From Blasia pusilla (lineage: Eukaryota > Marchantiophyta > Marchantiopsida > Blasiales): 64,000 nucleotides of DNA. Positions 1-11,307 of the stretch are shown here, one piece after another (position 1 is the stretch's first letter; each line of letters opens with the position of its first letter). The position numbers and the translations under genes are program-made. The stretch lies in the NCBI GenBank assembly GCA_050084515.1, contig CM114273.1, forward strand, positions 38,750,001 through 38,814,000, read 5' to 3'. Below the pieces are notes generated by a model. It was not told where the DNA came from. It ran no database searches and worked only from the letters and a program-made list of their open reading frames with translations.

Positions 1-639
1 CATAATAAATAAATAAATTTGTTTCGCAAAAAATACCCAAAAAAACCAACTATGTTTACATTACAATAGCATTAAAAATTCTTACATTCTAGACGCTATA
101 GCTATAGAAGGAAGTACAAAATGCACATCTTGATGTGCTTGTTCTGTTCCTTTGATACGCAACCTTTCTTGCCTTCTTGGACTCAAGATGCATATTGCCA
201 CAAAGTTTTTGATGTCACTAAAGGGGTTTTTACCATTATGTGGTGATGCTTGATCTTGATCCATGATATGATAAGTGTTTCTACATAGGAAAAAATATAA
301 ATTTCAATATGAATTAATACTTATAAATATATATTTATGGAATAAAAAAACTAACAAATTTCACTATTACATTTTTATCTTATCCAAAGGGGAAAGTTTA
401 TTACATTTCATATTTTAAAAACAAGAATCTACTATCAACTGAAGGTCGATACTACTCATTTCACTTGACTCATTAGAGTTATTAGTATGACCACTGCTTA
501 AAGCCCAAGACCCAGAACCTGAAGTAAGTAGCACAAGCAAGTAGTTGGAAGATATAGGCTCATAGGAAATAATCATTAGTCGAACCTCTATCTCCTTCTT
601 CCTCCTTACCTTGTGATGGCTAAATTTTAATACATGGAT
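1..639. other. AT-rich intergenic DNA, no gene supported
   Basis: This stretch is AT-rich with many poly-A/T runs. A short minus-strand open frame at 82-264 has no recognisable domain. It could be a distal piece of the minus-strand relics at 640-1576, but nothing in the sequence proves this. No RNA gene or promoter could be recognised. Confidence 0.5.
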
Positions 640-935
640 TGATATGTCTTACTAACGGAGTGGATACAACTCTATATACACTCTCATCGAGCTCTTGCCT
701 TATATCCTCGATTGAATGTATTGATTGTCTACTTCCAGATCAAACACACGTGTTGGAACATAGACTTGTACAAACTCAATTCTCTATGGATTTTCATCCA
801 CAAGCGCAATTTCTTCTTTACCGAGAGGAACATACAACTCGCCATTACTATATTGTCTCATCATCTAAAATAATCGGTTCCTCATACACTTATTCAACAC
901 AACTTGCAAAATATGTAATAAGTCATTTCATTTAA
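640..935 (-). pseudogene. Unidentified coding-like relic
   Basis: Read on the minus strand, this segment gives about 70 codons of protein-like sequence rich in Glu, Val and Leu, interrupted by only a few stops. It contains the run QYSNGELYVPLGKEEIALVD. The family is not recognised. It lies downstream, on the same strand, of the relic at 1136-1576, and both may be parts of one decayed transposon or host gene. An open plus-strand frame covers the same bases but has a less protein-like composition. The evidence is only sparse stops and composition. Confidence 0.3.
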
Positions 936-1135
936 AGAACTTAATAATTTTGGCTCACAGAAGCAATAGTAATAATAATAATAATACTAATAATAAATGC
1001 ATTTTGTAACATGAATACTACATTTTCCATCAACATATTGTATTATAACAAAATCAATGCCATAACATATATCAATATATATCGATTGCTTTATAAAACA
1101 CTTGAATCATGATAAGGAGAAAGAGTATCAACTAT

Positions 1136-1576
1136 GATATCTCGATCTCACTACTATGAGCACTTAGGTCTAATTTCGTATAATTGATATTCCTATGTTC
1201 TCGATCAAGCTTATCACCTACATACCATCCCTCTAAATCATGGAGATAACTTGAAAGATATTCAACATCATCTTGTTTTTCAAGGCGAGGACAAATATCT
1301 ATAGAGTATCTCTCATCACTGTTGGAAGTACCTACAAATTCATGTTCTTTCTAAACCTCCCTTACCTCCTCAAACTCATTGAAAACATAAGGGGCAGGAG
1401 TGGATAAAGTGGGATCCAAATCAAATAGTTTTTGTTTTCTTTGAAAGAAAGATAAAGAAAATCTACGCTCATTAGGTCAATCTGCCAAAAATTCGGAGCT
1501 TTTATTCCCAGCAAAATTTTCCGCAATTGTAGCACTCTCACACACCGACGAGAGACTTGACATGACCAACCTTAGA
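1136..1576 (-). pseudogene. Unidentified coding-like relic, two stops
   Basis: On the minus strand about 145 codons can be read in one frame with two internal stops, which fit decay of sense codons. The protein is acidic and includes segments such as DDVEYLSSYLHDLEGWYVGD. The low stop density in such AT-rich DNA suggests former coding sequence. I do not recognise the family. Its neighbours are AT-rich DNA and, about 1.5 kb away, retroelement copy A, so a transposon origin is plausible but unproven. Confidence 0.35.
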
Positions 1577-3054
1577 ATCACGAAGTATAATAAATAGGTG
1601 TTCGTTGGAACCAAATAAAAAATGCATCACTTACATAGTAATAAAAAGTAGAAACCAAAGTATAAATGATAAAGAATAAAACAAGAGAAGGAAAAGAGGG
1701 TGATAACAAATTTAAGAATACATCTTATTTTTAAAAATTGGAATCTTTTAAAATCTCATAAAAAAAGTGTGGGAGTCTAATCTCTCATAGGCTAGTACTT
1801 ACCTCTAAAGACCATGGCTTTTGAGAGGAAAAACCAGTCCATGGAGTTTCACTCCCTACTTCTTACTCTCTCCTAAAATGTAAAAGTTGAATCGAGTGGG
1901 CCCGTGGGGGCTGCAAGAGAATGAATGAGACTCCCTCCCTAGCTACTACCATCGTAGCACATCTCTGTGCTATGGAAACGAACATTATTTAGTTCATAAT
2001 TTTCACCATGCCCCGCCAAAAGAACTAACGTGTCTACTATTGGCCATTATTCTCCACCGAAGAGGATATAACTTGCCAACCATAGTTGTTATTTGTGTGA
2101 ATGTTTTACACCGCATAACCTACGACAATATTCCGGCCCATGCTAGGGACAGAGCCTCGGCTTGACTCTTTGCCTTGAGCAACTCAAGTGGAGGCTTATG
2201 TCTTTGTCCTCATCCCACATGCATATAAGAGCACGGTGGAATTTGGTGTAACCTTGCATGAGTAATTTCTTCACATTAAGGAAATGCATGCCACAATCAA
2301 ATGTACACTTGCTAGCATTCCTGATCGGCTTCTGATCCATACTCCAATTTCCTAGTTGGGAAAAAATAAACGCTTCCCTATCCTATGTGGCCCCAAACTA
2401 ATTACAAAAAGCTTAGTCTGCCTTATCCCGACCACACCAAATGCTATGTCTAGTTGAGAGAACCTACTGCAAAATAGTATTTGGTAGAAAAATCCAGTTT
2501 GGATCGACTATTGCACTTCCACATCCTTGAAGAACACAAAAGCATCCAAGCTTACTTTAAAGCAACAACTCCGCCAACCAGAATACTTGAGATGTGGTAG
2601 GAAAAATTGAAGCTTCAGCAGATAAGAGGAGGTTGATCTCCAAGAGAGTGAAAAAAAGCACCATCCAAAAAATAACCAAAATATCTAAGTAGCAATGACG
2701 AACGAGAAATATCACTTCATTAACCAATCGAAAGTTTGTTGCTAGCTTCCCTACCTGATGTAAAGGTCTCTAAGACCCATCATGCTTAATTTTTTAGCGT
2801 TTTGCTTAGGGCAGCCTACTCTTTTCATGCTCCATTCATTAATGTTCAAATGTTTGAAGAAAAACACAATTCCTTCCTCATGTTGAAAGTATTGGTAAAA
2901 ACCAAACACTGTAACCCTTGAGCAAGATCTTATCCCGTGCTGTTTAAGGCAGCTAATCTTGACACAATTACTTTGAGAATAGATCCATGAGGCCTTTACA
3001 CAGACCTCACACACCAACACAATAAACGATTCAAGAACATCATGATGTAGCCGC
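1577..3054. other. Intergenic DNA, no gene supported
   Basis: Short minus-strand open frames at 2143-2340 and around 2751-3050 have no domain I recognise. Similarity to retroelement copy C stops at about 3055, so this is probably flanking DNA into which, or next to which, copy A was truncated. Nothing else was seen. Confidence 0.4.
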
Positions 3055-3439
3055 TCCATGCATACTAAATGCAAGATAGCTCCTATAACTCCTAAGGAAC
3101 GAGTGTATCCAACGGCGCTCTCCTCCTCTCAACTTACGGCCCATATTTGGCTCCCAAGTCTCCATCGTGACTAGGGTAGGACTCTCCGGCGCGGATGTCG
3201 GTGGTTGCTATGGTGCAACCCCATCTCGGAAAATAGAACTCCCATCTCCACGTGCAGTACTCGGAACCACGCTCGATGTTGTGGCTATCATCTCCTGGCG
3301 TACCTGCAAAACATCCCAAAAAGTCCAAGGGTATCTCTCCTCATCACCCCTGGTGTGTCGATCTCCTCGGGTCTCATCCCCAGCCACTGCCTCAACCGTC
3401 TCGGTAGGCATGGGCTCACCAACGCAACAACTGTAATGT
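3055..3439 (-). pseudogene. DNMT-RT linker and truncated start of reverse transcriptase
   Basis: The minus strand continues from the methyltransferase through a linker of about 100 codons that is also present in copy C (57541-57850). It reaches the tryptophan-rich start of the RT region (METWEP...), then about 25 residues corresponding to the part before the first RT motif, with FLRSYRS. The match to copy C ends near 3055. None of the RT catalytic motifs is present. Confidence 0.65.
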
Positions 3440-4319
3440 GTTGCATCCTCAAACAACGCTGCTCAACTACTCCTATTGGGGCATCAGCGTTGGGCTCCAT
3501 CAACCTCTGTACCTGGTCATCCCAAACCAAGCCAGGTCCGGTCTCCTTGAATGCATAGGAAGCGGGAAAACTCACCAATGTGGGAAAGGCGGCTTGTGGC
3601 ATGCCAATCCTATTGACCACAATCAACGGCGATCGATCATCGTGCCTCACTGCCTGTGATCAACGGCCTGGATCCAATATAGAATCCACCAAAAAATTGG
3701 AGGGACGCTCCACTCTTGCATAAGCCCTCCGTAATACCTCATGTGGCACAAAGTTGGTCCATCAAAGACGCGGGAAATGTGCTCGTGAACCCACACTGGC
3801 TGCATCTAACAACATTGTCACTATGATCCATGCGTGCACCTGATGTGCACTCGTCACCACGCGGGACCTTGAATCGCCCAAAACTGGCACATTCTCCAAA
3901 TGTATGCTGGAGAACAAGACTGATGCTCCTCTAAATGTCGCAAGATCCGCATCATCTCCCAAAACAACCTCGACCGAGTGTCAGCTAACCCACTACCTCG
4001 TCCGGCACTTGATTGGCCCTGACACGGCCAACCAGCAATTACCAAGTCTATGGTCCCTACCCGCTCCAAGTCTTGCGCCCCCAACAATGAAATGTCCCTT
4101 AGTAGGGAACTCTGATAACCCTGAATGGCAGACGCAGACAACAAGTCGGGGAAACGGAGGCGTAATAGCGCCACATGGTGAAGTGAAGTGCACCTTGCAA
4201 CATCATCAATCTCCACATACAGGTACTATTGCACGTGCACTCTAGCATGGAAGACATCAGCTAACCCCATGTTGATCCCTCCAAAGAGATCCAACACCCA
4301 AATACCCTTCTCCATGATG
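3440..4319 (-). pseudogene. Cytosine-5 DNA methyltransferase domain, copy A
   Basis: This is a C5 DNA-methyltransferase domain inside the retroelement polyprotein. Motif I reads VLDLFGGIN near 4276-4300 and forms the S-adenosylmethionine pocket. An acidic motif follows (YLYVEID). Motif IV is GWPCQGQSS, with the catalytic Cys codon at 4022-4024. Motif VI is ENVP. Motif VIII appears as RAHRPRL-type sequence, followed by the motif IX/X region. The order I to X is canonical, unlike plant DRM enzymes, and the spacing around VIII-X resembles DNMT3. It is broken by a TAG between motifs I and II and by a one-base deletion just before motif VI. The reading as a methyltransferase is strong. The DNMT3 assignment comes from remembered motif patterns. 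Confidence 0.85.
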
Positions 4320-4663
4320 CACCATACAATCGGGGTGGTGTCCAAAGGGGTCATAGCAGCACTCTTGCCTACTTGGGGTTCCTTTGAGCTGTCACACTCT
4401 AGTGCAAACGTCTCGCTCCACGCGGTTTGCACATGCTCAGTGGCTAAGGGTCGAAGCTCCTCAGTCGAGCCCCAAAGCGGCACCTCTCCTCCACGGACTG
4501 ATGCGGCTACCATGACACTCCTCTGCATAGAAATGTCAGGAATGGAAGTATCCTCTGCATGGACATGTCCCTCAATCAAATCAACAGGCCAAGTGATGGC
4601 ACTAGTAAATGCTGCTAAGGTCGCCATCTCTCTGGTCGCCGCCGATCCGCACCGATGAATCAA
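4320..4663 (-). other. Conserved spacer domain between protease and methyltransferase
   Basis: This is an open minus-strand stretch of about 110 residues in frame with the methyltransferase motif I. The same sequence, with substitutions, occurs in copy C at 56274-56582. It contains the acidic run IEGHVHAEDTSIPDISM and the segment MTPLDTTP. No known domain is recognised. Its conservation between two diverged copies suggests selection at some time, perhaps as an N-terminal extension of the methyltransferase. Confidence 0.55.
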
Positions 4664-4704
4664 GTAGGTAATGAGCTACGGCGCCCATCACCTGACTGCC
4701 ATCC

Positions 4705-5510
4705 TAGTCTGTCAAAGTTGACTCCTCGCAGTAATCCAAGGAAAACCCCATCGGGATAACACTCCTTCACCAACCAAGACGTTGTAGGACTCTACATTAG
4801 TCACTATCGCCTTGGCTTGCACCACGGACTCATCTGTAGGGTGTCTTGGGCGAATCCTCACCACGACCTCTTGTCGGGTGATATACTGTGTGGTACTTGC
4901 TCCACCCAAGGATGTTTATATCCGGAATGGACAACGCTCCACATCGGTTGTCGTCAAGCCTAATCCTCTGGATGACGCTTTCCCCAACATTAGGGGTTGC
5001 GCTCCTAAATCCAACAAGACGCGTTGTGGACTAAAAGCTCTACCTCCGGTACTCACCAACTGGAAGACCTCACCCTAGTTATCCAACAACACAACACCAG
5101 GAGAAACCATGGCACGCTCTATTGCGGATCTAGCGGGCATCTGTGCCATCCTAGCAGCCGCAGCCTGCCATGAATCTGACGTGGACGACCCCTGCATTCG
5201 CTCCAAGGGCAGGTCCATGATCTCCTCTGCAATCACCTCTGAATGTGATGCAAGAACTACAACTCCATGCTCACATAGCGTAGCGGCCAGCGGAAAAACC
5301 TCGGCGGGCATACCTCCCAGCATCATAACATTGGAAGCAGAAAATAAAGGAGCGCGGTACACAACGGTGGCCGCCCCCAACAACGTGCTCGACACATGCC
5401 CCTCCTGAGCATCATCAATGGGAGTTGCATGTTGCACTCGCTTCTCCCATCGCTCTCCCTTCCTGCACACCAACAACATCACCAACTCTCCAAGATCTTT
5501 GATCAAGATC
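4705..5510 (-). pseudogene. Retroelement aspartic protease region, copy A
   Basis: The minus strand holds a segment of about 140 residues (5506-5075) that precedes the protease, then the protease itself. The catalytic triad region reads LLDLGAQPLMLG, where copy C has DSGA, so the Ser next to the catalytic Asp has become Leu. The C-terminal part keeps a VLVGEGVL-type strand typical of retropepsins. The product would cleave the Gag-Pol precursor. Stops and frameshifts disrupt it. Confidence 0.7.
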
Positions 5511-5929
5511 CATCGATGGGGTCCTCATCGCCTCGGACAACGTGAAAGACTGAGGAAGCCTAGATGCTTTTCTGGCTTCCTCTTGCTGTGGATCGGCTCT
5601 CACGGCTCCTCCATGCGTCACAAGCGTGTGTCGGCCTCCATTTGGGCAACCCCGTACATCCAACCATGATCCTCCATATCTCTGGCTACTCCATATGATG
5701 TCGATGCCACGGATCCGGCATCGGGTAACCTCAATGCCATAGCGACAATCTGCTCCTCCCAGCTCAGATCGGCGACCATCGAGCCTCACGTCTGGCGTCT
5801 CCCTTGACTCGTCTAGGTGGTGGGACTCTACCTCCTCCAAGGGCAGCTCCACCACCCTGTCGAGCAACTCCAGCTCCTCGTCCCCCGACGGGGCCACCTG
5901 GTGCACGATCTCTAGGCCCACCCGGACCG

Positions 5930-7230
5930 TCTACTTGCTATGGTGCCCTCTCGGCCCCTCGTCCAATGGGGACGTAATTCAGGATGTAAACTGAAACACC
6001 TAGCGCGTGTATGACCATACCTCGACAATAGTCACACTGATAACCTCTTGGTGCAGCACCATCTCCTCCTCCATGCTAAGGCACACGTCCATAACCCTGA
6101 CAAGTGCAATCGCGCTGATGATGGGCTCCACCACATGACCAACAACTAATCGTAGGCGACTGCTATTGAGCCGCATATGAAGGCTCAGGTCTCTGTGGCA
6201 CGGCCTCTCGGTATCCCTTGACTGTGGCTCGTGGTACCACAGTCAACCTATCTCGGAGTCCACGTTGCTGCACTCGTGGTGTAGACAATTGGGACTGCTC
6301 TCGCCTAGAACCCATGGTGGCTATGCTCTCCTCCGCCATGTTGCACTCAATATTCTTGGCGGTACTAAAAACATCTCTCAACGTAGGGGAGGTGTTCATA
6401 AGGAGCACCCCTCCCGCACCTATTTCCTTAGGGTCTGGTCCAACATCGCGTACCATGATTAGATAGCCTGAGCCTCTGTCACTCCCTGAGTGATGTTGAT
6501 CAACCGGCACATGCGAGTGTAAGCCTCACGCAAACTCTCACCCGGGCGCCTTTGGAAGTCGTGGATGCTCCGCAACTTCTCCGTCCATACCCCTTGGTAG
6601 CTCGCCTTCAACTCTGCGAAGAACTCAACCACGGGGTTGAACCTGGGACGAACTTGACTAGACAATGCAACTGCTCCAGTGCGAGTGACCCCTCCTAAAA
6701 CATCACTAGTGGAAGAGGAAGTGGCCTCTCCTGACTCCTCTTCCTCATCTAGGAATGGCTCTTTCCATGACACATAGTGTGGGTCGTAGTAGAGTCGCCA
6801 TGCCTCAATCTCCTAGGCATATCTGTGGGAGAACTCATGGTAATCGTCCATGGGTGCCCCTTCTAAATGGTGGAACATACCGTTTCATGCTGTAAACGGG
6901 TTGAACTCTCTAGAGCTCCTAGCTCGCTGTAAGTCACACCAACTCCTTAACTCCGCAATGAAGTTGTGTAGCTCTATAGTGCCTACAGCATCTAAAAACC
7001 TACGCGGTCCTCTATCCCGATCGTCCATCTCGTATGCCCAACTAGTAGGACCACTCAATATGTATAGTGGATCACTAACACACTCCCTTGTTTGAAGATG
7101 ACACAGAAAGAGATCGAGGTGGTCTCTCACGTGGAGACTCTCGAAACCTCCCACCACTCCGGGTAAACCCTCCAAAGCTACTCTCAGATCCACTACCTCA
7201 CCTCTCAAAATCCTGAAAGGATGCCGTGAT
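5930..7230 (-). pseudogene. Retroelement gag with zinc knuckle, copy A
   Basis: The minus strand encodes in broken frames a capsid-like region with the signature QRRPGESLREAYTRM (Retrotrans_gag type). Upstream is an acidic serine-rich N-terminus and downstream, near 6000-6160, a Cys/His region. The second knuckle begins CDYC here, while copy C has lost the first Cys of that knuckle. At least three frame changes and several stops separate the segments at 6885-7250, 6459-6773 and 6163-6510. The collinear copy C (53678-55182) confirms the order. Confidence 0.75.
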
Positions 7231-8871
7231 GGCCCTGGTGCGCCTCTCACACGATCACTCTCAATCTCGTGAGTAATCCCTCAATCACTCAAACTAAACA
7301 TGCGGCTCTCAATCTACACTCTCTCACTGAGATATGTACTATGTTGCAACAAGCAGCGTGGTGCGGAAAATCAACCGATGTATCATCTCATTGACAAACC
7401 ATCATCAACTCTGGACATGCCACACAGGTCTATGTCCCCTAAACCCATACATCATTGATGCTCCTAGCATCAGCATGAAACCCAATATCCCAAATAACTT
7501 CCTAATATCCGGAAATCCCTCACACGTGCAGGGTAAGAGACCAGAATGGGTAGCTTGACAATAATATCGATGTCCCTCCTCGGCAACTGCAAATCTCGAT
7601 CCCAACTCGGTCGTGAAGACAACTCCTCCAATCAGCAAGTTGTACTCCTCTCATACTGACGCTGCTCAAACCTCCTTGATATGCAGTGCGTGTCTAGCGG
7701 TCCGGTACAGCATTGGCAGCACGAAACGGCTCCAAACGGCACGGCACTTGGGAATGGAGCGTGGCACTTGGCGGCATACCCTCCTCAACCAGCAATTCAC
7801 ACGCTCTGCTCCTTAGGGAAGGAGCGGCTCCGCGATTAAGACGATGCGGTGCGGCCATAAGCGGCACGACGCAGCAATCGGTGGCGCATTGCGGCTATGG
7901 GCGTCATGGCACAATACTCGATCGTTGTCAAGCGGATACTAATCACAACATAGCAGCATGAAATGAATAGTCAAACACCATAACCCAGGGTCATCTCCCA
8001 TCAATGGTTGATGACAGAACTGCGATGACGATGGCGGCCAAACCAAAATACGTGGTGGCGGCGCAAGTCAGAGAATCAACGGTGGTCGTGGAAGACCCTC
8101 CACTCCATAATGGCGGCAATGGCAACCAAAGGGTGGACAACGGACGAATGCGGCTTTGAGCAGCGCTAGGTGGCGGTAGCGGCGGCCGACGGTGCACGGT
8201 GGATTGTTGACGGTTGACCATTGATGGTGACGGCCAACCCTTGACGGTGATGGTTGACCATTGAAGATGATGGTTGACCTTTGACGGTGGACCATTGACG
8301 ATGACTATGACTATGACGGCCACCGCCGGCGCGACGGTTGGTTTAGGGTTTGAACAATTTAACCCTAAAAATCACCTTGCAATGGCAGATTTGCAAGATT
8401 GACAATAACTTTTTGCTTGCAACTCTAAATTGTGCATCGTCTTTTACACAACGTGCAAAGCTTCACGATCTACTAGAGTGTCAAAAAATATTTGGAATCA
8501 GACATTCCAAGTAAAATTGTGGGGATTGTTGTAAAGCCCAATGTCTCTTTCTCCTACAGAAAATTTGGCAACGCTTCCGCGCTGATTTCTCCCAATGAAA
8601 ATATAAAACATGGAAGAACACAAATCGGAAAGCTCTATGGTGCTCTTGAGAGCACCGGCATGGGGCAACATACTCAATCCCTATGAAAAATTAGGCAGCG
8701 CTTCCGTGCGGCACTCTTTTACACGAAAAATTGGCAAAGGAAACATCACAAGTAAGCGGCTCTTGCTCTGGTGAGCACTCCCATGAACCGCTGAACAGGG
8801 AATACGATCCCCAACCTGCAAAACCAACGAGTGACCTGCGAGCTCCCCCATGAACCTCTCTCACTCACTCA
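7231..8871 (-). other. 5' leader of copy A
   Basis: Between gag and the LTR-like repeat, bases 7231-7690 match the leader of copy C (53303-53677). Copy C lacks about 90 bases that are present here near 7590-7650. Bases 7690-8871 have no counterpart in copy C. They are GC-richer, include the minisatellite at 8210-8303, and hold two similar words near 8570 and 8690 (aattTggcaacgcttccg and attaggcagcgcttccg). No coding sequence is supported and no primer-binding site could be assigned. Confidence 0.5.
8210..8303. repeat. 20-bp minisatellite, about 4.5 units
   Basis: Units start at 8210, 8230, 8250 and 8270, with a partial unit at 8290. The consensus is close to atggttgaccattgacggtg. Each unit carries one or two TTGAC cores, the core of the plant WRKY-binding W-box. 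The array lies in the leader or LTR-proximal part of copy A. A regulatory role is speculative. Confidence 0.75.
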
Positions 8872-9345
8872 TTCTCTCTTTGTAAAATAGGATCCAATCT
8901 CTCTCACAACACCATAGTTCTCACATGTGTGCACTCTCACATGTCTCTCTCAATGTCAAACCAACCCCACTCTCCTAATGAGAAGCTTGGGTTACACACA
9001 CAAGGCAAGCAAGACCATATCTCCGCCGTCTCATGCCAAGAGGTTCAACAAAGAGAGAATGAGCTCTCAAGCTCCCTCTCCTTGAGGTATACCCATCCCC
9101 TCTCCCAAGCTCTCTCCATGGTAACCTATGCTCCCAAGTCACCTCCTTGGCTCTTGACCTGATGTAGGATGTTAAGAGATACTTACCAAAAATAGAAAAT
9201 CTATCATATACTCAAAATGGTACTTACCTAAAATAGCGAGTTCCTCAATATGGCTCCAAATGAGCCGAAACGAAGGGGAAACCTGTTCTCTCAGGTTTCC
9301 CGGGGCCTCAGCCGGTCATCTTTGACCTACTGAGCATGTCCTCCA
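8872..9345 (-). repeat. LTR-like dispersed repeat, copy 1
   Basis: Its reverse complement matches the direct repeats at 51918-52330 and 52790-53190 and a shorter piece at 37875-38045. Shared words are ggctcatttggagc, gaggcc followed by a purine-rich strand, ggagagagcttgggag and attaggagagtggg. Its place upstream of gag in both copies A and C makes it the likely 5' LTR, but exact TG/CA ends and a target duplication were not found. Confidence 0.6.
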
Positions 9346-9659
9346 CTTCTCATGAAGGCGCTCTACTAGATCTCACTGATCTATCCTAAAAGACGTGACA
9401 CGTGACTTAACATACTATTTGGTATAATCAAAATCGTCAATCCTACTTCTTAGAAGTCTTAAATATGATTACTGACATGAGGTAAATGAATGTGATTCAG
9501 TCGAAGGAGATTTGACCAAGAAATTGCCTTCATGGCTTTATATTCATTTTGTGGATCAACATATATGACACTTATGGCCTAATCTCTTTGCTAGCAAGAA
9601 ATATCCAAATTAAACCTTCAAAGCACAAATCTTCTAAGAGTGGTTTTGACATATAGTTG

Positions 9660-10204
9660 ACCGTCATTTGGACACAATGGAAGTGAAGCTTATTGTTAAT
9701 ACGTAATGATAGCTTATTCTCAACAATTTGATTAGCCCCTTTGTCATTAAGCTACATCTTGAGGAGGCTAGAATTGATTCTTCTTGCTTTGTCGGCAAGA
9801 AAGGGGAAATCCATTACAATCTTGATACCCTTACTAAAGCATGATCAACTTATAGGGTTATGGAAGGGGAAGGGGAAGAGTTAAGGGTCATTTTGATACA
9901 AATGATTTAAGACGGAGAGGCTATTAAGGAGATTATTAGAAGAATTGGAGAAGGGAATATCAGATTCACTAGAGCTATGAGGAGACATGGTGAAATGTCA
10001 AAATCAGTGCCTTATTTCTCTCATGATGAAGAGTACTTAGAATTAGTCCAAGATTTTGGTTGTGGATTTTCCATTGAGGATCAATAAAATATAGTGGAAT
10101 TTTTTCTCAATCATATGCATGATTTTCGATGTGTGGAATCTGAAGAAGTTTTTTCCAATAAAAATAGGAATTGTCCTTGGTTGCATTGCAAACACTTCTA
10201 ATAT
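9660..10204 (+). pseudogene. Unidentified coding relic, about 180 codons
   Basis: In one plus-strand frame this segment reads as protein with a few stops (TAA TGA TAG near 9702-9710, a TGA near 9842, TAAs near 9908 and 10086). It includes SPFVIKLHLEEARIDSSCF, the charged segment EAIKEIIRRIGEGNIRF, and Cys/His residues near the end (CPWLHCKHF). The density of stops and the composition suggest decayed coding DNA. The family is not recognised. It lies just outside the LTR-like end of copy A, in AT-rich DNA. Confidence 0.4.
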
Positions 10205-10847
10205 TAAATGATTATTAGTATTTGATGATTACTATTCAAAAGAGACCTTTTTGATTACCATTAAAAAGAGGTCTTAATGATTACTATATAGAAGAGACCA
10301 AAAGCCAATCTTCATATATCTTCCTTTCCAAGAAAGAAAAAATTAAGAATTCCCTAATGGATGTGCTCACTAACTTTCGAACTAAATAACCTACAAACCT
10401 TTTTGGACATTCCTAAATTTTTATTAGAATGTGATGAAAAAAGGCAAGACATGGTATTGTGGGGTATATAAAGGTTCAACACCTATCAAAAATTTTGTGT
10501 GAATTTTCAAAAATGAAATTCGAAATTCCCCAAATATGATCGGAGGCAAATGCGGACTTGACATTTTTTGTTGGGTGCCCCAAATAGTTTTGGGCATTAT
10601 CCCTGTGGCACTAATGTCCCTCTTGCGACTTATAGCCTCACTGACACACAACATCCATCTAATGTGCATCATCCCCACGGTGGACGCTCCCCCCTAGCGC
10701 CCATCCTTGATGCCCGATGGCATCGCAAGCATAATGCAACTTACCATCACCTTCAACTATGATGACCAAGCTTCAACCCCACTCCTTCTCCCTTCCTTGA
10801 CATCTCCTTTCTTGCCTCTCTTACCGCCTGCAAGTTTTCATCATAAT
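10205..10847. other. Intergenic DNA, no gene supported
   Basis: AT-rich up to about 10600, then GC-richer up to the 5' boundary of copy B. No motif, repeat or RNA gene was recognised. Confidence 0.4.
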
Positions 10848-11150
10848 GTCCTATTGGGGGACGAGGAGTTGGATTTGCCCGAGGGGGTGGTGGAGTTGCC
10901 AAGTTCCACCATATAGACGCGTTGAGGGAGACGTCGGGCGGGAGGCTGGGATGGTTGCTCACATACAGCAGATTGCCGCTATGGCAACGAGGTTACCCGA
11001 TGCCGGATCCGTGGCATCGACGTCTTATGGAGCAGCCGGAGATATGGGGGATCATAGTTGGATGTGCGCAACTGTCCAGCTGGAGGCAACTACTGTAGTT
11101 ACAAATGGATCCGCCGCAAAGTTGTATCCACATAGAGGGGAAGCCAAGAA
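10848..11150 (+). pseudogene. 3' end of gag and gag-PR spacer, copy B
   Basis: The glycine- and arginine-rich end of gag can be followed in shifted frames, including RRVEGDVGREAGMVAHIQQ, which matches copy C near 55080-55150. The spacer before the protease follows. The protease itself is absent. The join to the next segment at about 11150-11227 marks an internal deletion. Confidence 0.65.
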
Positions 11151-11226
11151 ATGGTGGGCATGACAGTGGCCGATGCCTACTCTTCATGGGACATCTCCAC
11201 TAGTCATGCTCCAACCAAGTCATGGC

Positions 11227-11307
11227 TCCTACTCTAAATCCGAGCCCTCTCCATGTCACTATACCTGTAGGGTCGTCGGAAAATCAGCGTGTCACTCAAC
11301 AACTTGG
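11227..11307 (-). repeat. Inverted 80-bp fragment of reverse transcriptase
   Basis: Read on the minus strand, this short piece encodes SDTLIFRRPYRYSDMERARI, which is the start of the RT region found on the plus strand at 13350-13410 and 57985-58045. It sits in reverse orientation exactly at the junction of the deletion that removed the protease and the first half of the methyltransferase. Confidence 0.8.

Larger units (their letters stand above)
3055..9345 (-). mobile_element. Ty3/gypsy-like retroelement copy A (gag-PR-DNMT-partial RT)
   Basis: Reading on the minus strand from high to low coordinates, this copy shows an LTR-like repeat (8872-9345), a leader, gag, aspartic protease, a cytosine-5 methyltransferase and the first residues of reverse transcriptase. 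It then stops abruptly at about 3055. The order is collinear with copy C (52790-58441), and long stretches match almost word for word. The RNase H, integrase and PHD parts known from copy B are absent. Stops and frameshifts interrupt every domain, so the copy is dead. The 3' LTR is missing, so truncation rather than simple nesting is likely. Confidence 0.85.

Noticed and set aside
3167-3659. Overlapping plus-strand open frames near copy A
   Set aside because: They are antisense shadows of the methyltransferase and linker, which are on the minus strand as shown by the match to copy C.
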